A stretch of 64,000 nt of DNA from Rana temporaria (lineage: Eukaryota; Chordata; Amphibia; Anura; Ranidae): contig NC_053494.1 of assembly GCF_905171775.1 (NCBI RefSeq), forward strand, positions 44,301,981 through 44,365,980, given 5' to 3'. Below are positions 11,760 to 22,997 of this stretch, piece after piece. The notes under the pieces were generated by a model. The model made no database searches, was not told where the DNA came from, and was given only the letters and a program-made list of their open reading frames with translations. The translations under genes and the position numbers were made by a program. Position 1 is the first letter of the stretch; every line of letters starts with the position of its first letter.

Positions 11760-12383
11760 GGGTAGATTCAGGTAGAGGCGCGCAAAACTAGGTCGGCGTA
11801 GCCTAGCGTGTTTACACTACGCCGCCTTAAGTAAGAGAGGCAAGTACATGATTCTCAAGGCACTTACCTCCTTACTTAGGGCGGCGTAGTGTAAACTCAG
11901 CAGGCGTAAGGGCGCCTAATTCAAATGGGTTGGAGGGGGGCGTGTTGTATGGTAATGAGGCTTGACCTCACGTTTTTGATGTTTTCTGTTACTGCGCATG
12001 CGCCGGGCGCCTACATTTCCCAGCGCGCATTGCGGCGGGAACGGCGGCCATACTTTAACATTGTTATTCCACCTCATAGGTGGAATAACTTTAGGCCGCC
12101 TAAGGCCTTACGGAAACGGCGTAAAGCGACTGCGGCGGCCGGGCGTACGTTCGTGAATCGACGTAGAAACTCATTTACATATTCTACGCCGGCCGCAATG
12201 GAAACGCCACCTAGCGGCCATTCAAAAAATTGCAATCTAAGATAGGACGGCGCAAGCCATCGTATCTTAGATATGTTTAAGCGTATCTCTGTTTGAGCAT
12301 ACGCTTAAACATCCGCCGGCGTAGATTCTGAGTTAGGCCGGCTTATCTACTGATAAGCCGGCCTAACTCTTTGTGAATCTACC
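11760..12383. mobile_element. Complete Harbinger-type MITE (about 624 bp)
   Basis: Starts GGGTAGATTCAGGTAGAGG and ends TTGTGAATCTACC. It contains GCGCATGCGC at 11994-12003 and the CCGCAATGGAAACGCCACCTAG block typical of the family. The target duplication is blurred (TAT against TAG). It sits in the opposite arm of the same host palindrome as the copy at 10958. Confidence 0.75.
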
Positions 12384-12437
12384 TAGTAGTTTGCACTTGT
12401 AGTGCAAAGTGGATTTGCCTTTCGTAAATAACCCCCA

Positions 12438-13999
12438 TAGGGTCCTTGTTGCTTTCCTGCTGCATGCTTCATTTAAAGTCCCAACCTTTCTCTTTTTGCT
12501 AGTTTTTAATCCATTGCAAAATCTATTACTTTGAGATTGTGCAAGTAATAGCACTTCCTTTTGCTGGCTAGAGCAGTGTTGTCAGCCTGTCCTATGTGAT
12601 TATTTATTTAGTTGTTGAGCTGCCGATCAGGTCTACCAGATTAATTATTTTCAAAAAACAAAACAAGAGTCCAAACATATTGAAATTAACATTTTGCCAG
12701 AAAATACATTTAAAACATGTAACTGCTCTTCCATTATCTGAATATTTTTTTTTTACTGTACTTAAGTTAACAGCCCAATAAATTATTTCTGCAGGTTTTG
12801 CATTTACATTAATACACAATGCCCCCTGCTGGAGACATTTTGAAGTGTTTCATCATTTTTGTTAACACGTTTGGTGTGATTCCAGACATAAGCACTCACT
12901 CTCTGATGCAGAACTGTATGCCAAAGAGGGATTTATTGAAAAATAATTCATATTAAACTGTCTTATGTCTTTTGGGCCTACCTGTAAACTTAAAAGCAAT
13001 ATCTTTTAATAAAGAAAATCTAAAATATTAAGCTATTTTATCTATAGCAATTGTGCATTTACAGGTATTATTTTTCATTGCTGTTTTGTAAATATTTTTT
13101 TTCTGATTCATTCTCCATAATCCTTCTGTAGCCATCATGATTTACTCAAGTCCTAGATGGACTAGGGACTATGCACTATGGGATTTGTAGTGTCCATAGA
13201 GCAATGCCCATGAACGCAACTACTCTTCACTGCTTGTTTCAAACCGATATGAGGGGGAAAATGAGAGGTTTGGGAACTTACAGGGAACGTTACAAAGAGG
13301 CAGAAAAACAAGGAAAGGATTTAACGAAATATAGATTACATCAGTGGATGTGTATGGTTTATTTTTGAAGATTAAAGATCTAGTCTAGTGACAATTTTAA
13401 CACTTAAACGGGCCATTCCCCTTAAAGTACAACTAAAGGCAAATCTTTTATTTTAGTTTTAAATAGAGGAAAGGTGGATTAGATAGAAAATCTGTCAGTT
13501 TTTTTTGCTGTCAGTGCTGTCTGTGTGCCCATTATTCTGACTCCGATTTTTGTGAAGCGATTTATCCCTTGTGAGACCTCTATGCCTGGCCCAAATAAGC
13601 AGATATAATCACTAAGGACAATCCTTATCAGATAGCTTGAACTCACCAATACCGATTCTATTCACAGACATTGCTTTAATCCAAACATCAGAATACATCA
13701 GATGACAAGTTACAGCAGATGAACAGGTTGTAGTATTGTGCGGTCAAAAGATGATACTGCCTGTAGCTTACTATGCAAAATACATGTGCCCTTGTTACAT
13801 GTGGCCTGTATGCAGTCTCCATAGACAGGAAGACAAAAGTTAGGAAGAAGGGGTAGAGAATTACACAGAAAGGAAGTCAGTAATAGATCAGACAAAAAAA
13901 TACAGAACTGTGCATTACCAAAAAAGGTCACTAGATGGCAGCATGTAAACAAAACATAAGGTACATAGAAAATGGTTGAGAAACAGTATTATATATATA
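12438..13999. other. No supported feature
   Basis: AT-rich sequence with no recognisable repeats or coding signal. One TATGGGATTTGTAGTGTCC word at about 13179 resembles the ACTACAAATCCCA motif in inverted orientation, but it is isolated. Confidence 0.45.
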
Positions 14000-15530
14000 C
14001 AGGGCTCACAATTTCAAGTCCTGAGCCTCTAGCCAGGCCTTAAGAGTTACTCGCCACCAGTTGCCCCACCCAACCTCTCCCCTGCCCCACTCCCAAGTCC
14101 GCCCCTAAACACGCCCTTGTAAATTATCTCATGAAATTACACTGTTAAATGTTTAAAGCATGTTTTAAGTTCCAAAAATAAATAACAACAACTTTAATAA
14201 TATTAACATAAAGCATATCAGTACCCATCAAATGCAGCCTCACTTTGCCCATCAAATGCAGCTTTACGGTGCCCATGAATGCAGCCTCACTGTGCCCATG
14301 AAATGCAGCTTTATGGTGCCCATGAATGCAGCCTCACCGTGCCCATGAAATGCAGCTTTATAGTGCCCATGAATGCAGTCTCACTGTGCCCATGAATGCA
14401 ACCTCACTGTGCCCATGAAATGCAGCTTTATTGTGCCCATGAATGCATCCTCACTGTGCCCATGAATGCAACCTCACTGTGCCCATCAATGCATTTTTAC
14501 GGTGCCAATGAATGCAGCCTCACTATGCCTATCAATGCACTCTAACTGTGCCCATCATTGCTGCCCCACTGTGTCCATGAACACAGCCTTACTGCCCGTT
14601 AATGCAGCCTCACTGTGCCTGTGAACGCAGCCTCACTGTGCCTGTGAACGCAGCCTCACTGTGCTTGTAAATGCAGCCTCTCTATGCCTATGAACGCAGC
14701 CTCACTGTGCCTGTAGCCTCTCCGTGCCTGTGAATGCAGCCTCTCCGTGCCTGTGAACGAAGCCTCACTGTGCCTGTGAACGTAACCTCACTGTGCCCGC
14801 AGCCTCCTTGTGCCCCATCAAAGCAGCTTGACTGTGACCCATTAATCCAGCTTGACTGTGACCAATTAATCCAGCTTTTCTGTGCCCCATCAATGCAGAT
14901 TTACTGTGCCTTATCAATACAGACTCCTTTTTTTGGGTATGGAGGAGGTGTGAGGTGGGTAATTGTTACTTTTCTACACAGAAATCGCTCTAGTTTTAAT
15001 GGATACCCCGGACTCTGCCCCCTTCTGTGTATACAGACTCACCTGGATGGATCGCTCCCCTCCCTCTCTCTCTCTACCCTACTTCGCTTGTCTTGTGTAT
15101 TCACACACACACACAGCGGGGATGTCCCGCTGTGATCCCTGATGTGTGGCACGGAGCTGCATGGGTCTGTGTTCGGCGTGCGGTGTAACAAGGTCCCGCC
15201 CCCCATATGTAATTTATCTTTCCATATTCCTTCTTTAGCCGCAGAATGCCTGCTTCTCCTCCTCTCCTTCCTGCAAGCATTCAGCTGCTGCATGAAAAGA
15301 TCAGTTCTTCTAAAAGCAGCTTCCCTGCAGCTCCTCCTAGCCAGGCGCACAGGGGGGCTGCATGGGCACTAATTTTCTCTCCAGTCAAGGAAAGCATCAA
15401 GCGATCTATTGCAGCTCCCAGAGGCACCTGACTTCTAAACTGCATAAGCCTGGTGTGCCCTATGGCCAGTCCAGGCCTGGTTGACAAACCTGCTTCAGGC
15501 CTTACACCAACAGATGCTGCTTTGCAACTT
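14000..15530. repeat. Repeat unit with CAGGGCTCACAATTT start and a minisatellite
   Basis: Starts CAGGGCTCACAATTTCAAG, a hAT-like end. About 14215-14930 is a minisatellite of GTGCCCATGAATGCAGCCTC-like units (about 23 bp, roughly 30 copies), the reverse-strand relative of the array at 7120-7463. The right part, up to CAGTCCAGGCCTG near 15476, is GC-richer. I found no target duplication, so the boundaries are approximate. Frames of up to 133 codons here follow the minisatellite and are not convincing. Confidence 0.6.
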
Positions 15531-15676
15531 GAGCACATGTTTAGTTTCCAGGCGATCTCCCCATAAAGAGGTTAGCAGAAGACTGACACCACACCAAAAT
15601 GCAGTTTAGTTGTTTACTGAATCAATAGAAGCAAATTAATTTACATACTTAAAACATGCATTGATGCTCCTGGCCA

Positions 15677-16020
15677 GGGATGAGCTTCGTGTTCGAGTCA
15701 AACTCATGTTCGACTCGAACATCGTATGTTCGACCGTTCGTCGAATTGCGAACATTATGACCCGCATGCTTGGCCAATCAGAGCGCCGTCTGTACAGAGA
15801 GCCGTAATTGGTGAAAGCCAGGGTGGCTTTGGCCAATTATGCCTCAGGGGATTTAGTACACGCCCCACACTATATAAGGCCGCCTGGAAGTTGGCCTTGT
15901 GTAGTGTGTTGCGGCGTTGGTGAAAGACAGACAGACAGAGAGAGACAGTGTCAATTGAGTTAGAGCAGGCAGGCAGGCGAGTCAGTTAGCTGCAGTGACA
16001 GTGTGTAGAGGATACCGTTG
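15677..16020 (+). repeat. Repeat with TTCGAGTCGAAC-type palindromes and a TATA box
   Basis: Starts GGGATGAGCTTCGTGTTCGAG, followed by inverted TTCGACTCGAA words. It then has GGCTTTGGCCAATTATG and a TATATAA box at 15871-15877, followed by GACAGACAGACAGAGAGAGA. A second copy lies inverted at 35539-35880. The layout (palindromic tip, CCAAT-like box, TATA, purine-rich leader) looks like the promoter end of a larger DNA transposon, but I cannot name the family. Confidence 0.6.
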
Positions 16021-16253
16021 TGGATCGGCGTAACTCCTAATTTGCATACCCAACGCTGGTTTACGATGCAAACTCCCCCCAGCGGCGGCCGCGGTACTGC
16101 ATCCTAAGATCCGACAGTGTAAAACAATTACACCTGTCGGATCTTAGGGCTATCTATGCGTAACTGATTCTATGAATCAGTCGCATAGATACTCTGAGAG
16201 ATACGACGGAGTATCTGAGATACTCCGTCGTATCTCCGCTGTGAATCTGGCCC
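16021..16253. mobile_element. Harbinger-type MITE, right end only
   Basis: Contains the GATTCTATGAATCAG hairpin and the double GATACGACGGAGTATC palindrome, and ends TGTGAATCTGGCCC. The left portion is missing; homology begins directly after the preceding repeat. Confidence 0.65.
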
Positions 16254-16300
16254 CAAATTTCTTTGTCTTCTTTCCTTTTTAACGTCTGGGTTTGCACATA

Positions 16301-16982
16301 GGGCCAGATTCATGTAGAAATCCGGCAGGGTAACGTATCCCATTTACGTTACACCGCCGCAAGTTTTCAGCGTAAGTGCTTGATTCACAAAGCACTTGCC
16401 TGTAAACTTGTGGCGGCGTAGCGTAAAGCCGTCCGGCGCAAGCCCGCCTAATTCAAATGGGGCGTGTACCATTTAAATTAGGCGCGTTACCGCGCCAAGC
16501 ATACTGTTTTGAAATTTCCCGCCGTGCTTTGCGCTAAATGACGTCGCCCCGACGTAATGTTTTGAACGGCGACGTGCGTTACGTCCTTTCGTATTCCCGG
16601 ACGACTTACGCAAAAAAAAAAATTTAATTTGACGCGGGAACGACGGCCATACTTTAACATGGGCTGTCTATTTTTACACCACCTAAATAGCAGCTGTAAC
16701 TTTGCGACGGGAAAAGCCGACTAGCGACGACGTAAGAGAATGCGACGAACGCGCCTACCTTCGTGGATCGCCGTAAACAGCTAATTTGCATACCCGACGC
16801 GGAAAACGAAGTATTGCATCCTAAGATCCGAAGGCGTACGAAGCCGTACGCCTGTCGGTTCTTAGCCAAATGCCGTCGTATCTTTGTTTGTGAATTCAAA
16901 ATAAAGATACGACGGGGCAAATTTGAAAGTACGTCGGAGTATCAGCAGATACTCCGACGTACTTTTTCTGTGAATCTGGCCC
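16301..16982. mobile_element. Complete Harbinger-type MITE (682 bp)
   Basis: Terminal repeats GGGCCAGATTCATGTAG and CTGTGAATCTGGCCC, with an ATA target duplication (16298-16300 and 16983-16985). The left 180 bp carry the inverted CTTGATTCACAAAGCACTTG motif found in other copies. No ORF of note. Confidence 0.82.
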
Positions 16983-16985
16983 ATA

Positions 16986-17728
16986 GGCTCTAAAATTGAC
17001 GTCTAAATATCAGATATGTGATGCTAGCAAGAATACCAACTGATTCACAGAATTTATCCAGTACACAAGTCGGTAAAAGTCTCTACTTTTGTCTAAACTG
17101 ACCATGGCAAGTAAGAAGTAGAAGTACAGGCCTTTTTACCCAGTGGCTTTCAGAGACAATCCTGCATTGGTTCCTCAGCTTTGGTTTTAAATGAGGTATT
17201 AAAGTAGCCAAGACTAGATCCAGTTTTATTCCATGAGGGCATGAATATTAAGCAGTGTGACATTCATTTCCTATATAGGCTGTGTGGCGATACACAGTTG
17301 CCATGGCAACAAAGCAGGCATTGTTCCTCTCCCGTAGATGGGGCGCCTCTGTGCAGACCCAGTGCACCACACCATATTGAAAAGTGAGAAAGAATTCTTA
17401 CGGAACCGTTCACTTTCCACAATGCAAGATTAATAAGCATTAATTCATTATGGATGTGTTCCAGTGGATACCCTTTGATAATAACCAAAGAAAACATTTT
17501 TTAATGTTAATGAAGGCTTCCCTCTCTGTCGTTTTGTTCCTTTTTCTGAAATACTAAGAACACAATCTATTTAAAGAACTGCTAAATGTCTGTGTATTTT
17601 ATAGTTTTTCAGGAGATCACAGAAAAAATACAATTCATACAGCATGAAATATAAAAACTATGCCACAAAGAAATAATGTTCATTTATGCAAACAAAATTG
17701 GTAGATTTTATATTGTTCTTTTATTTTA
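16986..17728. other. No supported feature
   Basis: No ORF above 80 codons and no recognisable repeat. It looks like unique intergenic sequence. Confidence 0.45.
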
Positions 17729-18058
17729 CAGTGGGGATCGAAAGTTTGGGCACCCCAGGTAAAAATTTGTATTAATGTTCATAACGAAGCCAAGGAAAGA
17801 TGGAAAAATCTCTAAAAGGCATCAAATTACAGATTAGACATTCTTATAATATGTCAAAAAAGTTAGATTTTATTTCCATCATTTACACTTTCAAAATTAA
17901 AATGTCGTCTGCAAAAGTTTGGGCACCCTGCAGAATTTATAGCATGCACTGCCCCCTTTGCAAAGCTGAGACCTGCCAGTGTCATGGATTGTTCTCAATC
18001 ATCGTCTGGGAAGACCAGGTGATGTTAATCTCAAATGTTTTAAATACTCATCTGACCA
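17729..18058 (+). mobile_element. Tc1-like transposon end, truncated
   Basis: Starts CAGTGGGGATCGAAAGTTTG directly after a TA dinucleotide (17727-17728), the classical Tc1/mariner target. It continues with AAAGTTTGGGCACCCTGCAG (about 17914), known from vertebrate Tc1 ends. The tail, up to ACTCATCTGACC at about 18058, also reads as Tc1 sequence, with internal deletions. No transposase frame remains. Its right junction falls inside the Myb/SANT ORF and replaces that ORF's C-terminal part. Confidence 0.72.
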
Positions 18059-18370
18059 GCGTTTCCTCAATTGCTCCTTGGATCGTCGTACCCCAAAATT
18101 CCTGTGCAGACTTCTCACAACTTCAGTCATGATCTTGGCCTTTTTCACATTTGGATTTGGGTACAGTCCTTTCTTCCCATCATAGTCGGCCCTCTTAAAG
18201 ATGTCCACCATCTCCACCATCTCTACAAAGGACATTTTTGAGGCCTTATATCTCCTCCTGGATCGGGACGTTTCTGGCTCTGGGCTTTCCTCCTCATTAC
18301 TGATATTATCACGCACCTGCTGTTTTCCACCCAATGTGCTCTCCCACTGTGCCAAAATAGAAGGGGCGGG
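18056..18370 (-). pseudogene. Myb/SANT-like DNA-binding protein, C-terminally truncated
   Basis: The minus-strand frame encodes an acidic N-terminal stretch (EEESPEPE), a basic SRSRRR patch and then a Myb/SANT-type helix set. That part reads VEMVEMVDIFKRADYDG, then NPNVKKAKIM and finally RSKEQLRKRWSD. The last motif is typical of the Myb_DNA-bind_5 (zeste/NAIF1-like) group. After it the reading frame runs into Tc1 sequence (about 18058 and lower), so the native C-terminus is lost. No ATG precedes the conserved part except an internal one just before SFVEMVEM (about 18242); the frame stays open further upstream. Proteins of this kind are often the accessory DNA-binding partner of Harbinger transposons, but they also occur as host genes. 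The family call is firm, the origin is not. Confidence 0.6.
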
Positions 18371-18422
18371 GAATATACTAGAAAGATGGTCGGAGCGGGC
18401 GGAGTTTCACGCATGCGCAGTG

Positions 18423-18430
18423 TATATAAA
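18423..18430 (+). promoter_or_regulatory. TATA-like box between divergent DNA-binding ORFs
   Basis: TATATAAA lies about 200 bp upstream of the MADF exon and about 60 bp upstream of the minus-strand Myb/SANT frame. A CGCATGCGCA NRF1-like word (18410-18419) sits immediately before it. Position and composition suggest a short promoter for the plus-strand gene; this is inference. Confidence 0.4.
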
Positions 18431-18625
18431 GCGTAACACACGTGCGTTGTACGTACGATCTGTGAACGGAGGAAGTAGTAGTGGAAGAGCCAATCATGAT
18501 AACGAAGGTACAATTTTAACTTGGGGTATTAGTGGCCTATACTGCTTTAGATTGAGGCCTATATTGGGACAAGATTAGGAAAGTTTAGCCTGACATTAGG
18601 GTTTGTCTTGTATTGTGTTTTGCAG

Positions 18626-19051
18626 AGAAAATAGATCGCTTCAACGACCATGACTTTCTCATGCTATTCATTGATAAGTACAGGGAGCTGCCCTGTCTGT
18701 GGCAGATAAAACACCCCTTGTATACTAATAAAAGAAAGAGGAAGGCAGTGCTGGATCAATTGCTGAAATTGGTGAAGCAGCAGATCCCCACCGCAACCAT
18801 CCCCTATTTGGAGGCAAAAATTGGTGGCATGAGGAGCACTTATAACAGGGAGCACAAGAAGGTCCAGGATTCCCAGAGATCAGGAGCCGCAGCAGATGAC
18901 ATTTATGTACACAGGCTGTGGTACTATGACAGACTGCGGTTTCTGTCAGACCAGAGTGAAATCAGGCCATCACTCTCCACTCTTCCTTCAACGCTTCCTT
19001 CCACCCCAGCTAAGGCTTCTGAAGAAGTGGAGAAGCCCAGCTTGAGCCAGG
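18626..19051 (+). CDS. MADF-domain (Myb/SANT-like) exon
   Basis: An open frame encodes DHDFLMLFIDKYRELPCLW, then KRKAVLDQLLKLV, then YLEAKIGGMRSTYNREHKK and SGAAADDIYVHRLWYYDRL. That is a full MADF domain in order (about 100 residues): initial aromatic helix, central helix and the KI..LR..Y helix, with the WYYD motif closing it. A Ser/Pro-rich linker follows. A pyrimidine-rich TTTTGCAG stands directly before the exon and CAG/GTATAG follows it, so this is probably one internal exon of a spliced gene; no ATG is needed here. MADF proteins bind DNA and serve as transcription factors or as partners of DNA transposases. The frame has no internal stop across 142 codons, unlike most of the window. 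It could belong to a domesticated gene or to a transposon's second gene. Confidence 0.65.
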
Positions 19052-19317
19052 TATAGCATTGTTCAACAAGATCACTATAAACATAAATCCTAAACATTAT
19101 TATGGAGATCTGGCTTAAAAAAATAAAAAACCTCAAAAAGCACAGAGTGGTTACCAGCAAAAGATGCATAAACAAACTTTTCCTATAGATAACTGGCCTA
19201 TGTATGCACCCTCGCTATGCAAACAGTTAACATTTGGTGGCTATAAAACAACAACATTTAATCTGGTTATGTGCTCAAGAAATCAATGAATGAATTATCC
19301 ATTATTCATCTTTTGGC

Positions 19318-19606
19318 TTGCTAATTTTTATTACAGCTATTTATATAGTGCTGTCAATTTATGCAGCACTTTATATACAGTATTTTGTACATTCATATCA
19401 GTCCCTGCCCTCAAGGATCTTACACTCTAAAGTCCATATGGCACATGCTGGGGCCAATTTACACAAAAACAAATTAACCTACTGGCATGTCTTTGGATGA
19501 AATCAACACATGCAAAGTCAATGTGTCATGGTTGGAATTCAAACCCGTTACCTCAATGCTACAAATCAGGGGTGCCAATCACTAAGACACTGTGCTGCCT
19601 CATATG
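19318..19606 (-). repeat. tRNA-related SINE-like repeat, copy 1
   Basis: On the minus strand it starts GCAGCACAGTGTCTTAGTGA, with a degenerate box A near 19575-19589 and a box B-like GGTTTGAATTCC (19534-19545). It continues with GACTTTGCATGTGTTG and ends in ATAAATAGCTGTAATAAAAA. It aligns in order with copy 2. Pol III promoter boxes are eroded, so this is an old insertion. Confidence 0.65.
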
Positions 19607-20445
19607 TCGATGCTGTATTTTTCTCATTGCCCTAGCTTACGTATCCTGCAGTGTTATTATAATTTTAGAATAGTACAGGTCTCAGTAATAGATAATCATT
19701 TTTACTTGGGTGCAACGAGTATATTTAGAAGGCCCATTATAACATTTAGAGTTACTTCTCCACACGGGTATGTGGTTGCTTTCCCATCTCTGACATTTGT
19801 AAGCCATCAGTTACTAAGCAACCCCTTGGCGTTGTGGATGGCTGCTTGGCATCCCAGGAAGAAGGTCTGTACTTACGATTGAAGTGCTCGCTAAGCTGCA
19901 ATGCTGCCCTTTGTTACCGTGTAGGTCTCAATCTGAAGGAAGTAAATGCCCTTACTCCTTAATAATCCCCACTGAACTCTTTTTTACAATTTGACACAGA
20001 ACTGTTTAAATACACTTGAGTCTCTTCAAAAGAAAAAATGTGTTTTCAGGAATAAAGAAACCTTTTCACTGGTGATTTACAGGCCAGTGTAACCCAGGAT
20101 GAATTCGCTAATCTTTCTAGGAATAATGCAGATGGATTATCTGGTTAGAAAGCAATTGAATGGTGGTTGTATAGCTCAGGCTGGGATCAAAGATCTTGAG
20201 CAAACTGACAATCCCTGCCCTCTGGGGTAAGTGGGGTTACAGCAATAACACACCGGGAAGGAAGTCTCATAGCTACACAAACAGAGCAGCTTAGTTCCAG
20301 CTCTAGGCTATAAACCATTGTAAAATCTATTCTAACACGATCAGGCCAGAAAGCTTCATACTGACAGTGGTAACAAGTCTAGCATAGCAAACAAACAGAG
20401 CTAGAGGTAGCTATATTGTCGTTCCTCTAAATATGTTAGCTATTT

Positions 20446-20728
20446 ATTACAGGCATTTGTATAGCACCAACAATTCACGCATCACTTTACATATTGTACA
20501 TTTGAACCAGTCTCTGCCCTCAAGAAGCTTACAACGTAAAGACCCTATCTCATATGTTAGGGCCAATTAAACTAATAAATTAACATCATGCCTTTGGAGT
20601 GAGGGAGAAACCCACACAAGCACAAGGAGAACATGCAAAAATGTTTCAGGTAACATCCTAGTTGGCATTCAAACTAAGGACCCAATGCTAACGGCAGAAG
20701 TGCTAACCACTAAGCCACTGTGCAGCTT
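20446..20728 (-). repeat. tRNA-related SINE-like repeat, copy 2
   Basis: Minus strand: box A TGGCTTAGTGG (20708-20718), box B-like AGTTTGAATGCC (20664-20675), then TTTTTGCATGTTCTCCTTGT and TGTAAGCTTCTTGAGGGCAG near the tail. Same architecture as copy 1, 1.1 kb away. Confidence 0.7.
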
Positions 20729-20831
20729 TGTCTTTTTTAACAAACTTACTAATCAGACCTATACTTATGGAATTGAACTGTCATTTGCAAGTCTAATTGT
20801 CTACAATGGGAACATAACAACAGCATTGATA

Positions 20832-22069
20832 TGGGGTAAATTCAGTAAGAGTTAAATAATGCTGGAAAAAATTTGGTAAAATAACGCATGCGGTCAAAAT
20901 TGTTCAAAATGTTCAATTCACTAAGAATTGTGCGGTAAATAATTACTGCCATAAAGTTTTAATAATGTGGTAATTACCGCATATTTTCATGCAGTCATTT
21001 ATCACATTGAGCTGGTTGCTAGGGAGTGGGCCGGGAAACCAGCCGCCGCAATGGATGACTGATCAGCTATCAGTCGGTTCCCGGCTGACAGCTAAATGTA
21101 AAGAAAACATGCTGGCAACTAAAAATTATGAAAAAAAACAACAACGTGGGGTCCCTCCCGAAGCATTCCAAGCCATTCGTGTCTGGTATGGATTTTAAGT
21201 GGAATGCCTCGCCACGCAATGCCAAAATAAAATAAAAGCACCCCCATCATGAGGTTTAAAAGGGGGGCACTCGCTGGTCCCCTCCTTTTTTTTGACCTCT
21301 CAGGCTGCATGTTCGCATAAGGGTCTGGTATAGATTCAAGGGGGGGGGGGGACTGAAATAAATATTGAACTAAATATTCCCCAGGTGGTTGAGGATTCCC
21401 TCTATTTATTCCATATACGTATTAACTTGTCTATTCCTATAGCTAGCTAGTGTATTAAAACTCTGATAATTGTACTGTTGATAGTACAATTATATAAGGT
21501 TAGCAATGAAAACTAACACACTGCTTATTAAAACAATGTCTTATTTATTTTCCCAAGAAAATAGGAAATGCTAACATAAAACACTAAATCTAGGTTTCTG
21601 CCAAATCAAAGTAGTTAATAGGTAGTCCTTTTTAATACATTATATTTCTGTCTGTCCTGCTGTATCAGCCTCTAGGGGCAGCATTCGTCCATGTATCATC
21701 GCTATGTGACCCGGATATCTTCAGTGACTGTTGGCCCTTTGATCTTAGGCAGTCCAACTCGTCAATCATCATGGCAGCCGTTGTTCTCTTTGAAGCTTGT
21801 TATGAAACATTCCAATCTTTACTCCTCCTACCCAGGGCAAAAATCGACACTCTTCTGGGTCAACTTTCAACTTCCAATTTAAGTCACCTGGTTGTATCAA
21901 CCAGAAAGAAAACTCCAGAAATGTGATATCACCAGCAAAACCCTGGTGATAAATATATAGTCAATATTTAAAAAAAAAAATTGTGAATTGAACATTTTGT
22001 TTACCGAATGCGAAAATGTATGCAAATGAGTCACAATCACAATCAGTAACTGTTAGTGAATTGACCCCA
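20832..22069. mobile_element. DNA element with TA target duplication (1238 bp)
   Basis: The ends TGGGGTAAATTCAGTAA and (reverse complement) TGGGGTCAATTCACTAA are inverted repeats flanked by TA on both sides (20830-20831 and 22070-22071). The TA duplication suggests a Tc1/mariner-type element, although a 3-bp reading is not excluded. The interior includes a segment (about 21000-21345) of the GGTCTGGTATGGATTTTAA repeat family, also present at 38020 and 53480. It has no transposase ORF. Confidence 0.65.
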
Positions 22070-22071
22070 TA

Positions 22072-22997
22072 AGGTATAAAATGTCATTTTTAGTAGACTG
22101 TGATTATTCCATTGCACGCCTTAAACAATTCAATGCGCTTCCCATCCAAACTCTATAGCTCATTAGAGTGATTGCTGAGTGACAGATTATCAGTCTTAAA
22201 TTAGAACAAAGCTAATGAAAGATTGGTTTTAAAAACACACAGATTTAATTGTTGTTTAATTGGAATGAAGATGTAAACATGACTTTTTAATGAAAGACCA
22301 AGTCAGAAATATGACACATTTCTTATTCACTCATATTTATAGAACCACAATAATTTGGCTGGGTTGGAGAAGCAGGTGGTGCTGCAGGAAGAGTTTCAGG
22401 GTTAACCTGGCAATGCTTAAAAGAATAAAAATTTTAGGTTCCTAAAATGTTTGACTCATCTAATGACAGCTCATCTGATTTTTCTTCTGTCAATGAGCCT
22501 TTTTCATACAGACTTCTGTAGGATGCCACGGGAATACACAGTCCTTAACAAGGGAACACTGTCCGTTGTTATCTAGGTAGGACTGATTCTTCCAAATAAT
22601 ACTGCTCATTATTACATTTACTAGTGCTCCCTGGGTGCACCATGTTTGTCTATGCACAACCCCGCCTCCTGTCTTACCTTGCTCTTGTCTGGACACACCC
22701 AGACCTGCCTCTGAAATATTCCTGACTTTGCCTTTGTCTCCATCCTGGTACCTTGATTCAGTTTCTTAGACTGACCCCAACTATGATTCCAGCTTGGGCT
22801 AGCTGACTATCATCTATGTGGCAATGCCAAGCTTCATGCCCCAAAACTTGTCTGCAGCAAAACAACCTTACCATCCGCTTTAGAAAAAAATTGTCATTTC
22901 AGGAGCCCACATGTCTTGGCGAGAGCTCAGAGCTTCCCCCCCCCAATCCAACATTGGTTGATGACTCAGTCTTTAGGATGAGAGATTCCTACATTCA
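22072..22997. other. No supported feature
   Basis: No repeat ends or coding signal that I can support. The C-rich part near 22640-22800 vaguely resembles an LTR retrotransposon leader, but nothing confirms it. Confidence 0.4.

Larger units (their letters stand above)
10919..12437. mobile_element. Palindromic DNA element split by two MITEs
   Basis: The left end GGGAGTTATTTACTAAAGGC matches the reverse complement of the right end, GGGGGTTATTTACGAAAGGC, and the match continues into AAATCCACTTT. Between the arms lie the AGTGCACTT-rich palindromic core (11517-11756) and two separate MITE insertions (10958-11513 and 11760-12383). Removing them leaves an element of about 340 bp that is almost entirely foldback. 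Confidence 0.7.

Noticed and set aside
6787..14930. CRISPR-like regular arrays
   Set aside because: Units are contiguous, with no unique spacers, and the genome is vertebrate.
19318..20728. Functional tRNA genes
   Set aside because: Only box A/B-like words are present, with no cloverleaf or acceptor stem; they are SINE-like copies.
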